From Pontiella agarivorans (GTDB lineage Bacteria > Verrucomicrobiota > Kiritimatiellia > Kiritimatiellales > Pontiellaceae): a DNA stretch of 64,000 bases. Of this stretch, positions 16,763-26,032 are shown piece by piece. Position numbers and translations under genes: made by a program. The first letter of the stretch is position 1; each line of letters starts with the position of its first letter. Below the pieces are notes generated by a model, which was not told where the DNA came from, did no database searches, and worked only from the letters and a program-made list of their open reading frames with translations. The DNA is taken from positions 558,001 to 622,000 of the forward strand of contig NZ_JARVCO010000012.1 of the NCBI RefSeq assembly GCF_034531395.1. Reading direction: 5' to 3'.

Positions 16763-19345
16763 ATGAGTAAAATATTAACAATGCTATTAAGCATTCTGGG
16801 ATGCGTGGGCTTCGTGAATGCGGAGAATTTTATACTGGATGTTCAGCAGGATACATTCATTCAGGCATCAACCAAGGACACCAACTTTGGAAGCGATACG
16901 AACACGTTTGTCCGTTCTGCCAACCCATCTCAGAACTGGGGGCGTGTGGGCTATTATCAGTTTGATATCAGCTCGATAACAGAAGCGCAGCTGAATGCTG
17001 CGGTGAGTGCCGAGCTGACGTTGCATATACAGAGTTTGGCCTCTACGAGCGGTGCCGGTGAAATACGTGTTTACGGGCTCACCGACTCCTGGGATGAAAC
17101 AGCCCTAACATGGAATACCGCACCGATGAAATATATTAATACCTACGGGGACGTGACCGGCTCTCCTGCGCCTTTGTTTGATACAGCTGACGCCACCCAT
17201 GCGAATCTGGGTATTGTGGCGGGGGAAGCCTATGAAATGGCATCGGCCAATATGTTGACCTTCCTGAGGGATGCCAAGGCCGCAGGGAATGATGAAGTAA
17301 CCTTCGTTGTTGCCCCATACAATGATCCGGCGGCTAATTTTGGTTTTTACGCTTATTCCAAAGAAGAAGCCTCCGGAACAAAAGGGGCTTCGCTTCTGAT
17401 TGCTGACTCGGGCGGCTTGGCTCTGACTTCTGTTCAGGTTTTCGGTCCGTCGGAGATCTATGAAGAGACAACGGGTCAATATACCTGTCTGGCATTTTTT
17501 GACGATGGCAGCACGAATGATGTTACCAATACCGCCATATGGTCTGAGGACAATGATACGACTACTATTTCCGCCGGGGTTCTGACGGCCGGGGCAGTTG
17601 ATTTCTCTCAGACGGTTACGGTTGCGGCAAGTTATACCTACGGCACCGTGACAGAAGACGATGCTGTGACGGTTACAGTGAACGATCGTCCGGTGCCGCC
17701 TCCTCCAGTCGTGACGACCGTGTTGTTGAACGAAGATTTTGAAGGCACAATGACCAACTTTACGTGGATCGTGAATGTGGCTGATGCAGCAAATTCCAAT
17801 GCGTATTCATCTACTACAGGCGTTAATCATGCTACCGGAGCAGCCGAAGGGTCGGCAGCACATGTCGGCGATGGGTTGAGCGCCAGTGGCGACAACACGC
17901 TTGCCGCCGGCTGGATACAGGCGAACGACCTGCTGGTCGACCCGGCATCGAACTTTACGATGACGGTTGATTTCAAGTTTGAGCAGGAATCCAATTACGA
18001 TGACTGCCAGATCTTTATCGGCGATCTTAACGGAAAAAGTTATTACCGACTGGGACTCAGTGAAAGTACGGACGCCCAAAGTGCATATCTGATTGAAGGC
18101 GGCGTTCGCAACGGTACTGCGCTTGGAGTGTATGCTCCGGCTTTAGTTGACGATACCTGGTACACGGCAACGGTTGGCTGGGATGCTGCAGCGGAAACCC
18201 TGACTCTTCATGTAGAGGAAGTGGCAGGCTCATCTAATGTGCTGATATTTGCGAGCGTACTGGATGGTTCCGGCGATAAAGTGTCTCTTAAGGATCTGGC
18301 CGCCGGAGGGGTGCAGTTTGGCTTCGGAACGTTCAACGATCGGGCCAGCTGTGACAATGTTGTTATTGCGGGTACTGCTTTGCGTACGCTTACCGATCCG
18401 TCCTTTACCGAGGATTTTGAGAATGGCGGTATTGCCCACTTTACCTGGGTCATGAACTCAGTGACTTCCATCAATGAAAATGCAATCTCAACGATCAACG
18501 GGGTCAATCATGAAACAGGAGCCGAGGAAGGAACGGCCCTGCATGTCGGTGACGGGCTTGTAAGCATCGATAACCATCAGGCTTCAGGCTGGGCATTATG
18601 GGACGGTGTTTCCGTTGACCCGAAATATGATTTCGTGCTGGTGGCTGATGTGAAATATGAGAATGAAGGCGGCTATGATGATGCACTGCTCTTTGTGGGT
18701 GATATGGATGATAAAAGCTATTACCGTCTAAGTCTGGGTGAAAACGATGTTTCGAAACAGATGTGGGCAGTAACCAATGGGGTTAAATATGGTTTGGTGA
18801 CCAACACAAATGGGACACAGACAGCAACTTTGCCGCCTACCGTCTATTATACTGGAAGTTCGCTCGCGGACGATACCTGGTACACCACCATGGTCGAGTG
18901 GGATGCAGACACCGAAAGCATGTCCTTCAGCGTAAGCGGACTGAGCGGCTCGGGATCTAGTTCATTTTCGGACGTCCTGCTGGATGGCAGTTCCTCCAAT
19001 AATCCTGCTTTCATGAGCATGGCCGCCAGTGGCGTACAGTTTGGGTTCGGTACGTTTAATGACCGGGCAAGTTTTGACAACATGGCCGTTTATGTGTTCC
19101 TGCCTCCGTTTAATCCCGATGATCTGGCATACGACATCATTGATATTACTTCATCAAATATGACGATCTCGATTGATGCTGCTGAAGGTCTTACCTATGA
19201 GCTCCAGTGGGACGAAAATCTGATGATTGCACCTACCTGGGCACCGGTTGAAGTGGTTGCCACGACGGGTACAAACACGGTGCATACCTTTAACCTGCCG
19301 GATACGGGAGCTGCAACCAGCTTCTTCCGGTTGATTGCTAAATAG
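16763..19345 (+). CDS. Large exported DNRLRE - Ig-like - LamG x2 protein
   Basis: 860 aa, ATG 16763 with AGGAGAAG upstream, signal peptide MSKILTMLLSILGCVGFVNA. Modules in order: DNRLRE/CBM96-like (about 22-215, DTFIQASTKDTNFGSDTN); bacterial Ig-like (about 220-312, ALTSVQVFGPSEIYEETTGQ); two copies of the LamG-like module (about 318-535 and 546-775), each with EDFE at the start and VQFGFGTFNDRAS near the end; and a C-terminal module ending in AATSFFRLIAK. The LamG-like module is the same as in the PEP-CTERM protein at 15449, but this protein lacks a PEP-CTERM tail. No catalytic motif is visible. It is likely a secreted multi-module carbohydrate-binding protein. A strong terminator follows. 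Confidence 0.82.
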   Translation: MSKILTMLLSILGCVGFVNAENFILDVQQDTFIQASTKDTNFGSDTNTFVRSANPSQNWGRVGYYQFDISSITEAQLNAAVSAELTLHIQSLASTSGAGEIRVYGLTDSWDETALTWNTAPMKYINTYGDVTGSPAPLFDTADATHANLGIVAGEAYEMASANMLTFLRDAKAAGNDEVTFVVAPYNDPAANFGFYAYSKEEASGTKGASLLIADSGGLALTSVQVFGPSEIYEETTGQYTCLAFFDDGSTNDVTNTAIWSEDNDTTTISAGVLTAGAVDFSQTVTVAASYTYGTVTEDDAVTVTVNDRPVPPPPVVTTVLLNEDFEGTMTNFTWIVNVADAANSNAYSSTTGVNHATGAAEGSAAHVGDGLSASGDNTLAAGWIQANDLLVDPASNFTMTVDFKFEQESNYDDCQIFIGDLNGKSYYRLGLSESTDAQSAYLIEGGVRNGTALGVYAPALVDDTWYTATVGWDAAAETLTLHVEEVAGSSNVLIFASVLDGSGDKVSLKDLAAGGVQFGFGTFNDRASCDNVVIAGTALRTLTDPSFTEDFENGGIAHFTWVMNSVTSINENAISTINGVNHETGAEEGTALHVGDGLVSIDNHQASGWALWDGVSVDPKYDFVLVADVKYENEGGYDDALLFVGDMDDKSYYRLSLGENDVSKQMWAVTNGVKYGLVTNTNGTQTATLPPTVYYTGSSLADDTWYTTMVEWDADTESMSFSVSGLSGSGSSSFSDVLLDGSSSNNPAFMSMAASGVQFGFGTFNDRASFDNMAVYVFLPPFNPDDLAYDIIDITSSNMTISIDAAEGLTYELQWDENLMIAPTWAPVEVVATTGTNTVHTFNLPDTGAATSFFRLIAK

Positions 19346-19375
19346 ATGCAATACGGCATTTAGCATACGTAAGGG

Positions 19376-19413
19376 GAGCGCGGTATGACGGGTTCATGCC
19401 GTGCTCATCTTTT
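19376..19413 (+). terminator. Rho-independent terminator after DNRLRE/LamG gene
   Basis: GAGCGCGGTATGA-CGGGT-TCATGCCGTGCTC forms a 13-bp stem with two G-U pairs, followed by ATCTTTT. It lies 30 nt after the stop at 19345. Confidence 0.75.
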
Positions 19414-19539
19414 GTGTGTTCGATGTCGGGGACCTTTGATTCCCATGTGGAATGCGGATGAGATGATTGATTTAATCTATAGAGCTAAATATCGCAATTT
19501 GCTGGCGGTTGGCATTTTGTTTGTCGGTGTGAAGGCTTA

Positions 19540-19908
19540 TCTCCGCAGAATGACGTGTTTGAAGTTGTGGAGCGGGTCAATGATTACTGGATGGAAGAGC
19601 ACCCGGCTATGGGGATAACCGCTGGGTGAACGCGGTTTATTATGCCGCCGCTATTTGCATGCGGCTGTCGGCGGGGATCGTCAGCTGATCGATCAGGATC
19701 AAAACGGGTTTGAATCGGTAGGGTTGGATGCGTCGGGCAGTGCGCGCTTCCACTCCATTGAACAGGCCGGAAGTGTGACGGGAAAATGGGACGTGGTGCC
19801 GGGGCATCAGCAAATTTTGGCAATGGGGATACGAATCGGATTGAGGATGTTACATCGGGCGTTTCAACGGCCGGTTTTTACCGGGTCAAGGCATGGCTTG
19901 AACCCTGA
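19540..19908 (+). pseudogene. Wrecked GH88/GH105-like gene with Verrucomicrobia-type C-terminal module
   Basis: Fragments of coding sequence survive in different frames. PQNDVFEVVERVNDYWMEEH (from about 19543) shifts by one frame near 19612 to GDNRWVNAVYYAA. Together these resemble the start of unsaturated glucuronyl/rhamnogalacturonyl hydrolases of GH88/GH105, where a helix and a D-x-W-x-N(G)-x-x-Y(A) motif follow one another. Further on, GSVTGKWDVVPGHQQILAMG and, in another frame, TNRIEDVTSGVSTAGFYRV resemble the C-terminal module that ends in F(F/Y)R(L/V) in neighbouring enzymes. Most of the catalytic barrel is missing, so the gene is dead. It lies between the terminator at 19376 and the GH2 gene at 19942. 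The family call is by eye and moderate; the frameshifts are certain if the fragments are homologous. Confidence 0.5.
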
Positions 19909-19941
19909 TTGCTGCTGGATTAAATGTAGAAGGAAGCTTTG

Positions 19942-22569
19942 ATGAAAAATATGATCTTTAGTGCACTGTTTTTTCTGGTACAGCACTCATTAGGAATCTC
20001 GATGGAAATGAATTCGGAGGGGCCGTCTACCATGGTGTTGGCGGCGAGCGGCCTTGCTCCCGAAATAGACTATCAGCTTCAGGGGAGCGATAGCCTGACC
20101 GCTTCCAACTGGATGAGTCAGGGGGCGGTCGTTTCCAATGCGGCGATGCATGACTGGCTTGTTTCCTCAGAAGCGCCAACAGCTTTTTTCCGTCTTAGCG
20201 AAAGTACGATGCCGCCCCTGAAAAATCCGTGGGCGAATGTGCAGGTCATGAATGATGACTGGCTTTATCTGGAGCGCGATACCGAAACACTTCCGGCGGA
20301 TGATGACAGCGCTTATGAACAGATTACCCTGCCTCATTCGTGGAATGCTTTTGATTCGGTGCATAGCAATGATTACCGGCGGGCATCGTCCTGGTACCGG
20401 AAGAATCTGGTGGTTACGCCGGATCAACTTTCCGAACGTTTGTATCTTCGTTTTAAAGGAGCCGCGCAACGAGCACGGGTCTATCTGAACGGATCGGAAC
20501 TATCGTTTCATAACGGAGGGTACAGCGCTTTTGTCTGCGAGTTGACAGGACAGGTTTCGGCGGGTACCAACCGGGTTGATGTCTGGGTGAATAATGAAAC
20601 GGTGAGCGATGTTGCCCCGCAGGCCAAACCCGCCAATAAAACCCCGGACTTTAATTCGTATGGAGGGCTGTACCGCTCGGTTCAGCTGATTTCTGCCCCG
20701 GAGATTTCGATTGCCCGCAACTATTATGGCGGCCCCGGATTCAGGCTGTGGAGTGAGTCTGTCAGTGAGGCGGAAGCGGATCTGAAGGTGAAGGTCTGTG
20801 TGGATAACGGATCGGCATCGGCACAATCCGTGGATGTCGGGGTTAAGGTACTGGATCTGGATGGTTCGGTGGTTTCTTTCGGGAGCCACACGGTAGAAGT
20901 CAGCGCCGGGTCTTTTACGAATGTCCTGGTTGCCATGCCGAGTCTGGTGACGCCGCGGTTGTGGAGTCCTGAACGGCCGGAGCGCTATCAAGTGGCTATT
21001 GAGCTGAAACAATCGGGCGCGTTAATTGATTCCGCTACGACCCGCTATGGTTTCCGTTCGTTCGCGATAACGGCGAATAATGGATTTTTCCTGAACGGGG
21101 AGCCGTACAAACTGCGCGGGGTCAACCGTCATCAGGACTATTTTGAGAAAGCCAATGCGCTTTCGTTGGAGCAGCATTGGCGCGATTTGCTGTTGATTAA
21201 GGAAGCGGGGTGCAACTGGCTGCGCCTGGCCCACTATCAGCAGGATGAATATGTCGTGCAGCTTTGTGACGAAATGGGGCTGCTGGTCTGGGAGGAAGTT
21301 CCATACCTTGGAGGAAATATTTCGGCGATGGAACCCACGTTGCGCTCCATGATGAAAGAGATGATTGAGCAGCACTTCAACCATGCTGCCATTGTGATTT
21401 GGGGCATGGGCAACGAAGTGTGGGCGAACGAGAATTTAAGGCAGTATCTGCTTCGAATGAAAGAGCTGGTTCATCAGGAGGATCCGTTGCGCAAAGCGGG
21501 TTATGTGACTGGGGATACTGACAATACATCCGATGCAGGCATTGGCGGTGCCGTCGATGTGCTGGGGTATAACCTCTATCGCGGTTGGTATGGTAATTCG
21601 TACACAGACCTGACGGATCGACTGAATGAACTGCACGCGAAGGATCCGGATACACCGTTAATTCTGACCGAGTTCGGGGCGGGTTCCGATTTGACGATTC
21701 GAAAGGAGAACCCGCGCTCAAAGGATTTCAGTATTGAATATCAGAATGATTTTCTGGAGTCGCATCTGCAACAGATTCAGCAGATTGATTGGCTTTGCGG
21801 AGCCAATTGGTGGGCGTTCTGCGATTTCGGTTCCGTGTGGCGCGGCGATTCTATGCCGCATATCAACCAGAAGGGAATGGTTACCTTTAAACGCGATAAA
21901 AAGCCGGGCTTTTATCTGATGAAATCCTACTGGAACGATGAGCCGGTGGTGTACATAGAAGCGGCTGAATGGACCCCGCGGGATGGCGATTCCAATAAGG
22001 TCTATCGCGTTTTCTCCAACATGAATGAAGTGGAGTTTTTCCAGAACGGCGTTTCACTCGGTACGCAATCCAATCTGTTTTCATGGTCGGTGGCTTTGGC
22101 AAATGGAACAAATACCCTGTCAGCCGTCGGGCGTTCCGGCTCTGTGATGCGCACGCATACCTGTGACATTCTGTTTGGAGAAGTCATCCCTGTTTCCGGG
22201 ATCACCGTAACCGATTATGAAGCAGGTAACCCCGGTCCGCATTTGGTGGATGGTGATTTGTCCACTCGTTGGGCTGCTGAGGGAACACCTACCATTACCT
22301 ATGACATGGGCGAAATGAAGCAGGTTTCGGGGCTTGATATCAAATTTTATAAAGGTGATGAACGAACATACGGTCTGGATATCAGCGGATCGGTGGATGG
22401 GCAGAACTGGAGTGAATATTTTTCCGGCAGCAGTTCGTTAAATTCCGGTTTGGTACGTTTTGACTTTTCCGGGACGCAGTCCATTCGGTTTATTCGCATT
22501 CAGTCGCACGGAAACAGTGCAAATAATTGGAACAGTTATTATGAGCTTATCCCCGTCGAGGTTCCTTAG
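19942..22569 (+). CDS. Exported GH2 beta-galactosidase-like enzyme with F5/8C module
   Basis: 875 aa; ATG 19942 with AGAAGGAAG about 7 nt upstream. Order: signal peptide (MKNMIFSALFFLVQHSLG); small module about 20-90 ending in TAFFRLSES; GH2 sugar-binding domain (about 95-245, LPHSWNAFDSVHSNDYRRAS); Ig-like domain; TIM barrel from about 375 (FFLNGEPYKLRGVNRHQDYF). E492 in IWGMGNEVW is the expected acid/base and E577 in ILTEFGAGSD the nucleophile. A beta-sandwich and a C-terminal F5/8 type C module (about 746-875) follow. This is a complete set for a retaining GH2 enzyme. The 1-1133 gene is a close paralogue. Unusually, the FFRL-type module, C-terminal in other proteins here, sits at the N-terminus. 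Likely exo-beta-galactosidase on algal galactan fragments (inference). Confidence 0.92.
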   Translation: MKNMIFSALFFLVQHSLGISMEMNSEGPSTMVLAASGLAPEIDYQLQGSDSLTASNWMSQGAVVSNAAMHDWLVSSEAPTAFFRLSESTMPPLKNPWANVQVMNDDWLYLERDTETLPADDDSAYEQITLPHSWNAFDSVHSNDYRRASSWYRKNLVVTPDQLSERLYLRFKGAAQRARVYLNGSELSFHNGGYSAFVCELTGQVSAGTNRVDVWVNNETVSDVAPQAKPANKTPDFNSYGGLYRSVQLISAPEISIARNYYGGPGFRLWSESVSEAEADLKVKVCVDNGSASAQSVDVGVKVLDLDGSVVSFGSHTVEVSAGSFTNVLVAMPSLVTPRLWSPERPERYQVAIELKQSGALIDSATTRYGFRSFAITANNGFFLNGEPYKLRGVNRHQDYFEKANALSLEQHWRDLLLIKEAGCNWLRLAHYQQDEYVVQLCDEMGLLVWEEVPYLGGNISAMEPTLRSMMKEMIEQHFNHAAIVIWGMGNEVWANENLRQYLLRMKELVHQEDPLRKAGYVTGDTDNTSDAGIGGAVDVLGYNLYRGWYGNSYTDLTDRLNELHAKDPDTPLILTEFGAGSDLTIRKENPRSKDFSIEYQNDFLESHLQQIQQIDWLCGANWWAFCDFGSVWRGDSMPHINQKGMVTFKRDKKPGFYLMKSYWNDEPVVYIEAAEWTPRDGDSNKVYRVFSNMNEVEFFQNGVSLGTQSNLFSWSVALANGTNTLSAVGRSGSVMRTHTCDILFGEVIPVSGITVTDYEAGNPGPHLVDGDLSTRWAAEGTPTITYDMGEMKQVSGLDIKFYKGDERTYGLDISGSVDGQNWSEYFSGSSSLNSGLVRFDFSGTQSIRFIRIQSHGNSANNWNSYYELIPVEVP

Positions 22570-22637
22570 TGAAAAACATTTGAAGCCGCATTTTAACATC
22601 GCACAAAATGAATAATGAAAACTGGGATCAAAAACAG

Positions 22638-22889
22638 ATGAATAACAGATTTAGTAATCGAATCTGGTTAGTCGCAGTATTCGCTTTGGTCGCGAGCGGT
22701 TGTCAGGCAAAACGGCCGCCTTCAGTCTATGTCCCTCCTGAGGGAGGGTTCGGCTTCCCGGACGGTCGTTCGGCCCTGATGCGGGTCGCGGCCCGGCTCC
22801 GTCACATCGCCGAAACCCAGTGGGGTTCCAAAAGCTACCTCTGTATGGAACGGCTCTACGAACTTGAACGTATGAAGGAGGCCATATGA
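22638..22889 (+). pseudogene. Truncated propeller gene fused to mobile-element-like 3' end
   Basis: The frame starts with a lipoprotein-like or signal peptide (MNNRFSNRIWLVAVFALVAS, then GC) and CQAKRPPSVYVPPEG. This matches the start of the intact propeller gene at 26033, which has CRAKRPPSAYVPPEG. Right after that the homology stops and the frame continues GFPDGRSALMRVAARLRHIA, TQWGSKSYLCMERLYELER. The latter is a basic, helical sequence that recalls the C-terminal ends of ORFs in bacterial mobile elements; I cannot name the family with certainty. The result is an 83-codon chimera with no propeller left. A hairpin lies just downstream. Probably not functional. An in-frame ATG at 22608 is an alternative start. 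Confidence 0.6.
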
Positions 22890-22904
22890 GAAGCCACGCT
22901 CATC

Positions 22905-22927
22905 CCACCTCGGTAAAGCCGAGGTGG
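22905..22927 (+). other. Perfect 9-bp hairpin next to mobile-element-like fragment
   Basis: CCACCTCGG-TAAAG-CCGAGGTGG. It could be the terminal structure of a lost mobile element or a terminator; no U-run follows. The 137 bp from here to 23064 hold no gene; AGAAAGG precedes the PL8 start codon. Confidence 0.45.
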
Positions 22928-23064
22928 AATAACCGGACCGGAACGTACCGTTCCATTTTTAACTAACCGAGAACCTCATAACAAAAGCACGAGAGATTCT
23001 GTATACAACCTGCGGAGACGCTATTACGGGCGGGGAGAATCACGTAAAGAGAAAGGTTTTTATA

Positions 23065-25860
23065 ATGAATAGAATAATCATAAGTTGGATACTGTCATTC
23101 TGGGTAGTATGGACCACTCAAGCTAAAACGAATGTGATCTATGTTGATTTCGGCCCTGCTGGCGACGCCTATTCCGACGTAACCGATCAATATAACAATA
23201 TCAGCTCTCCGAGTTCGATCAGCCTGAAAGACCGGTTAGGAAAAACAAGCGGCATCACTCTTCAATATGCACACTATGCCGGCACGTATAATTATGCCTC
23301 TGGAACTCCGCGTGATGCCGTATCCGGGATCAGCACCAACCTGACAAATGATCGCCTCTATGCCGGAACGGGAGGCTCAGCTAACCTGGGCGAATTCGGG
23401 CTCACCTTAACCCTTTCTGGCTTGGATTTGGAGGGGCACTGTACTATTGACGTCATTCCCAGCCCAACCGGTATTTCGAGCACCTGGAAAATCGTAACCG
23501 GAACAGGCGACACGACAGAATATATTCAAGACGGTACCACGAAGAGCACTTATTTTTCATGGAAAAACATTTACCCCGACACCAATGGCACCGTTGTCAT
23601 TACCGGCAGGGCCATCACCAACTCAAAATGGAAGAATGTAGGCATTTCCGGTCTAAAGGTTTCGGTGCATGCTGCGCCCACTCGTTTCCATGTAGCCTCG
23701 CTGAATGATCAGCAGGTAGAGATCGAGGCCACCGGAATGGATCTGGATTACCAATATAATCTGGAATATTGCACCAACCTATTTTCGAATGAGTGGCAAT
23801 CAATTGATGGCACCGTTTTTGCCGTTAAAGAGCATCGCTGGAACCAAACCAACGACGCCCCTGTCGCCTTTTTTCGCCTCAACGGCCAGGACAAGATGAT
23901 TGATATTCAAAAAGTGCACTCTCAGTTTATTGATTATTTCGCAGAGAACGCCCCCAACGACGCCACTACGCAAGCCAATCTGGACAGCATGCAGGCTGAC
24001 GGCACCTGGCCAGATGTCGATTATGAGAGTCAGCAGCGCTCCGGCTGGCCCACCACGATTCATTTGACCCGACTGACCTCGATGGCTCAATCCTATGTCG
24101 ATAGCCGCTCCAGTTTTTATAAAGATCCCGTCCTGCTCGATGCCATCCTGCTAGGGCTCCAGCATTGGTTGGATGAAGACTATAAAAATCCAAACTGGTT
24201 TACCTGGAAAATCAGTGTACCCCTTTACTTTTTACGCACATTCACCCTGCTTGGGGATGACCTTCCTGTATCCATGTATACCGAAGGGCGTTCGAAAATC
24301 TTTAAGAACACCGCGATGGATATGACCGGTGCCAATCAGGTTAGTTTGGCCACAAAAGTGTTCATGCGCGGTTTATTAGACAAAGATATTTCGCTTATGC
24401 ATCAGGCCAGCACCGTACTATGGAACGAACTATACATCACCACCGAAGAAGGCATTCAGCCGGACTGGAGTTACCACCAGCATGGACCGCAACAGCAGTT
24501 TGGTAATTATGGTTTAGGCATGACCGCCTTGATGATTGAACAAGGCCTATACATGCGCGATACCCTTTATGCCCCCGTAGCCTCGCGTCTTGAAATTTTG
24601 CGCAACTTTATGCTCGAAGGGGAAGCCTGGGTGATCTGGAAGGGACGGATGGATCTCAGCGGAGTCGGGCGCAACTTTTATCCGAACACGCAGACCTTGC
24701 GAGGCACCAAAGTGGCCAATCAACTTCGGGATATGATCAAGATCGATCCCGCCGCAAGGGTTGCCTATGAACAGGTGATTGATTCAACAAACCCTCGTCC
24801 CGGTCATCGTTCCTTCTGGCGCTCCGAGCTGGCTGTTCACCGTCGCCCGGAATGGTATAGTTCCGTAAAAATGACCTCCACGCGAGTCGTCGGCACCGAA
24901 ACGGCGAATGAACAAAATCTATTGGGCGCTCATCTTGCCGACGGTGTGCTTTATCTCTACCAAACCGGCGCAGAATATGAGGATGTAACCGGCCTATGGG
25001 ACTGGCACCGACTCCCCGGAACGACGTGCGATCAGGGGAACGACAACCTGCTCCCCAATGGCTGGAATAATGAGTATGGAAAATCGCCCTATGCCGGTGT
25101 CTTAAACGACGGCGAAAATGGTATGGCCGCGATGATTTATAAGCGTAAGAATCTGTCCGCCCGCAAAGCCTGGTTCTTCGGTGCCGACACAGTTACGTGC
25201 CTGGGCGCAGGCATCGGCGGAAGCACCTCCGGCTCCGTTTATACCTCCGTAGAGCAATCTTGGCTCAATGGTCCTGTAACTACCGCTTCAGGCCCTTTAA
25301 CAACCGGTACCAATACACTGGCAGCTGGCACCTGGGTTCAACACAACAATATCGGCTACCATCTTCTCCAACCCGCCACCGTTAATTTCGGAGAAGTAAC
25401 CGGAGACTGGCAGGATATCAATGGGTTCTATGAAAATGGTGCCATCACCGGTGATGTATTCAGCATTTGGATTGACCATGGGGCCTCACCCGTCAACGCC
25501 AGCTATGCATATACGCTCTACCCACAAACCGATGGAACCCAAATGGCTGATGCCATTCTGAATAATGAAACCAAGATTCTCAGCCAAACTGAAGACCTGT
25601 TAGCCATTGAAAACTCCGTTGGTGTTCAGGCCGTATTTTATAGCGCCGGAAGCCTCGCCAGCCAAAGCGGCATCCTTGTTGAAGTCAATCAACCCTGCCT
25701 GCTCATGTTGAAAAACGACCGCGTCATCGTCAGTGATCCGCTTCATTCCGCGGAAACCATCACTGTCACCATCGGTGGTGTTGCCCGGCAGATTGTGCTC
25801 CCCACTGACGGGAATGCAGGGCAACAGGTTTCCTTAGACCGAAGCCTCTTCGCCGAGTAA
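23065..25860 (+). CDS. Exported polysaccharide lyase family 8 enzyme with novel N-terminal module
   Basis: 931 aa, signal peptide MNRIIISWILSFWVVWTTQA. Residues about 22-210 form a beta-rich module I do not recognise (VIYVDFGPAGDAYSDVTDQY). About 215-275 is the FFRL-type module. From about 280 comes the PL8 alpha/alpha toroid with NPNWFTWKISVPLYF, then the beta-sandwich domains. The PL8 catalytic residues are all present: N424 (TGANQV), H473 and Y482 (YHQHGPQQQFGNYGLG) and R536 (GVGRNFYPN). H-to-Y spacing (9) and Y-to-R spacing (54) equal those of chondroitin AC lyase. PL8 enzymes cleave uronic-acid polymers (hyaluronan, chondroitin, xanthan) by beta-elimination. Codon usage favours C-ending codons more than the neighbours, suggesting later acquisition. 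It acts outside the cytoplasm; the exact substrate is unknown. Confidence 0.9.
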   Translation: MNRIIISWILSFWVVWTTQAKTNVIYVDFGPAGDAYSDVTDQYNNISSPSSISLKDRLGKTSGITLQYAHYAGTYNYASGTPRDAVSGISTNLTNDRLYAGTGGSANLGEFGLTLTLSGLDLEGHCTIDVIPSPTGISSTWKIVTGTGDTTEYIQDGTTKSTYFSWKNIYPDTNGTVVITGRAITNSKWKNVGISGLKVSVHAAPTRFHVASLNDQQVEIEATGMDLDYQYNLEYCTNLFSNEWQSIDGTVFAVKEHRWNQTNDAPVAFFRLNGQDKMIDIQKVHSQFIDYFAENAPNDATTQANLDSMQADGTWPDVDYESQQRSGWPTTIHLTRLTSMAQSYVDSRSSFYKDPVLLDAILLGLQHWLDEDYKNPNWFTWKISVPLYFLRTFTLLGDDLPVSMYTEGRSKIFKNTAMDMTGANQVSLATKVFMRGLLDKDISLMHQASTVLWNELYITTEEGIQPDWSYHQHGPQQQFGNYGLGMTALMIEQGLYMRDTLYAPVASRLEILRNFMLEGEAWVIWKGRMDLSGVGRNFYPNTQTLRGTKVANQLRDMIKIDPAARVAYEQVIDSTNPRPGHRSFWRSELAVHRRPEWYSSVKMTSTRVVGTETANEQNLLGAHLADGVLYLYQTGAEYEDVTGLWDWHRLPGTTCDQGNDNLLPNGWNNEYGKSPYAGVLNDGENGMAAMIYKRKNLSARKAWFFGADTVTCLGAGIGGSTSGSVYTSVEQSWLNGPVTTASGPLTTGTNTLAAGTWVQHNNIGYHLLQPATVNFGEVTGDWQDINGFYENGAITGDVFSIWIDHGASPVNASYAYTLYPQTDGTQMADAILNNETKILSQTEDLLAIENSVGVQAVFYSAGSLASQSGILVEVNQPCLLMLKNDRVIVSDPLHSAETITVTIGGVARQIVLPTDGNAGQQVSLDRSLFAE

Positions 25861-26032
25861 TTTTAGGTTTCAGAAGATCAGAAATATAATTTGGTGGAGC
25901 AACAGGTAAGAAGTGCAGATAAAATGTTTTTCCGCATTAGGCTGTCACAACCGGCTGGCGGTAATTAAATCAATCTGAGGTACAGTTCAGATGCTGTATT
26001 TTAAGACAAAACATATGAGGTATGAAGAGAAT

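Noticed and set aside
19655-19942. An ORF of 95 codons at 19655-19942
   Set aside because: It overlaps the relic of the GH88/105-like gene in a mixture of frames and runs into the GH2 start; no start signal.
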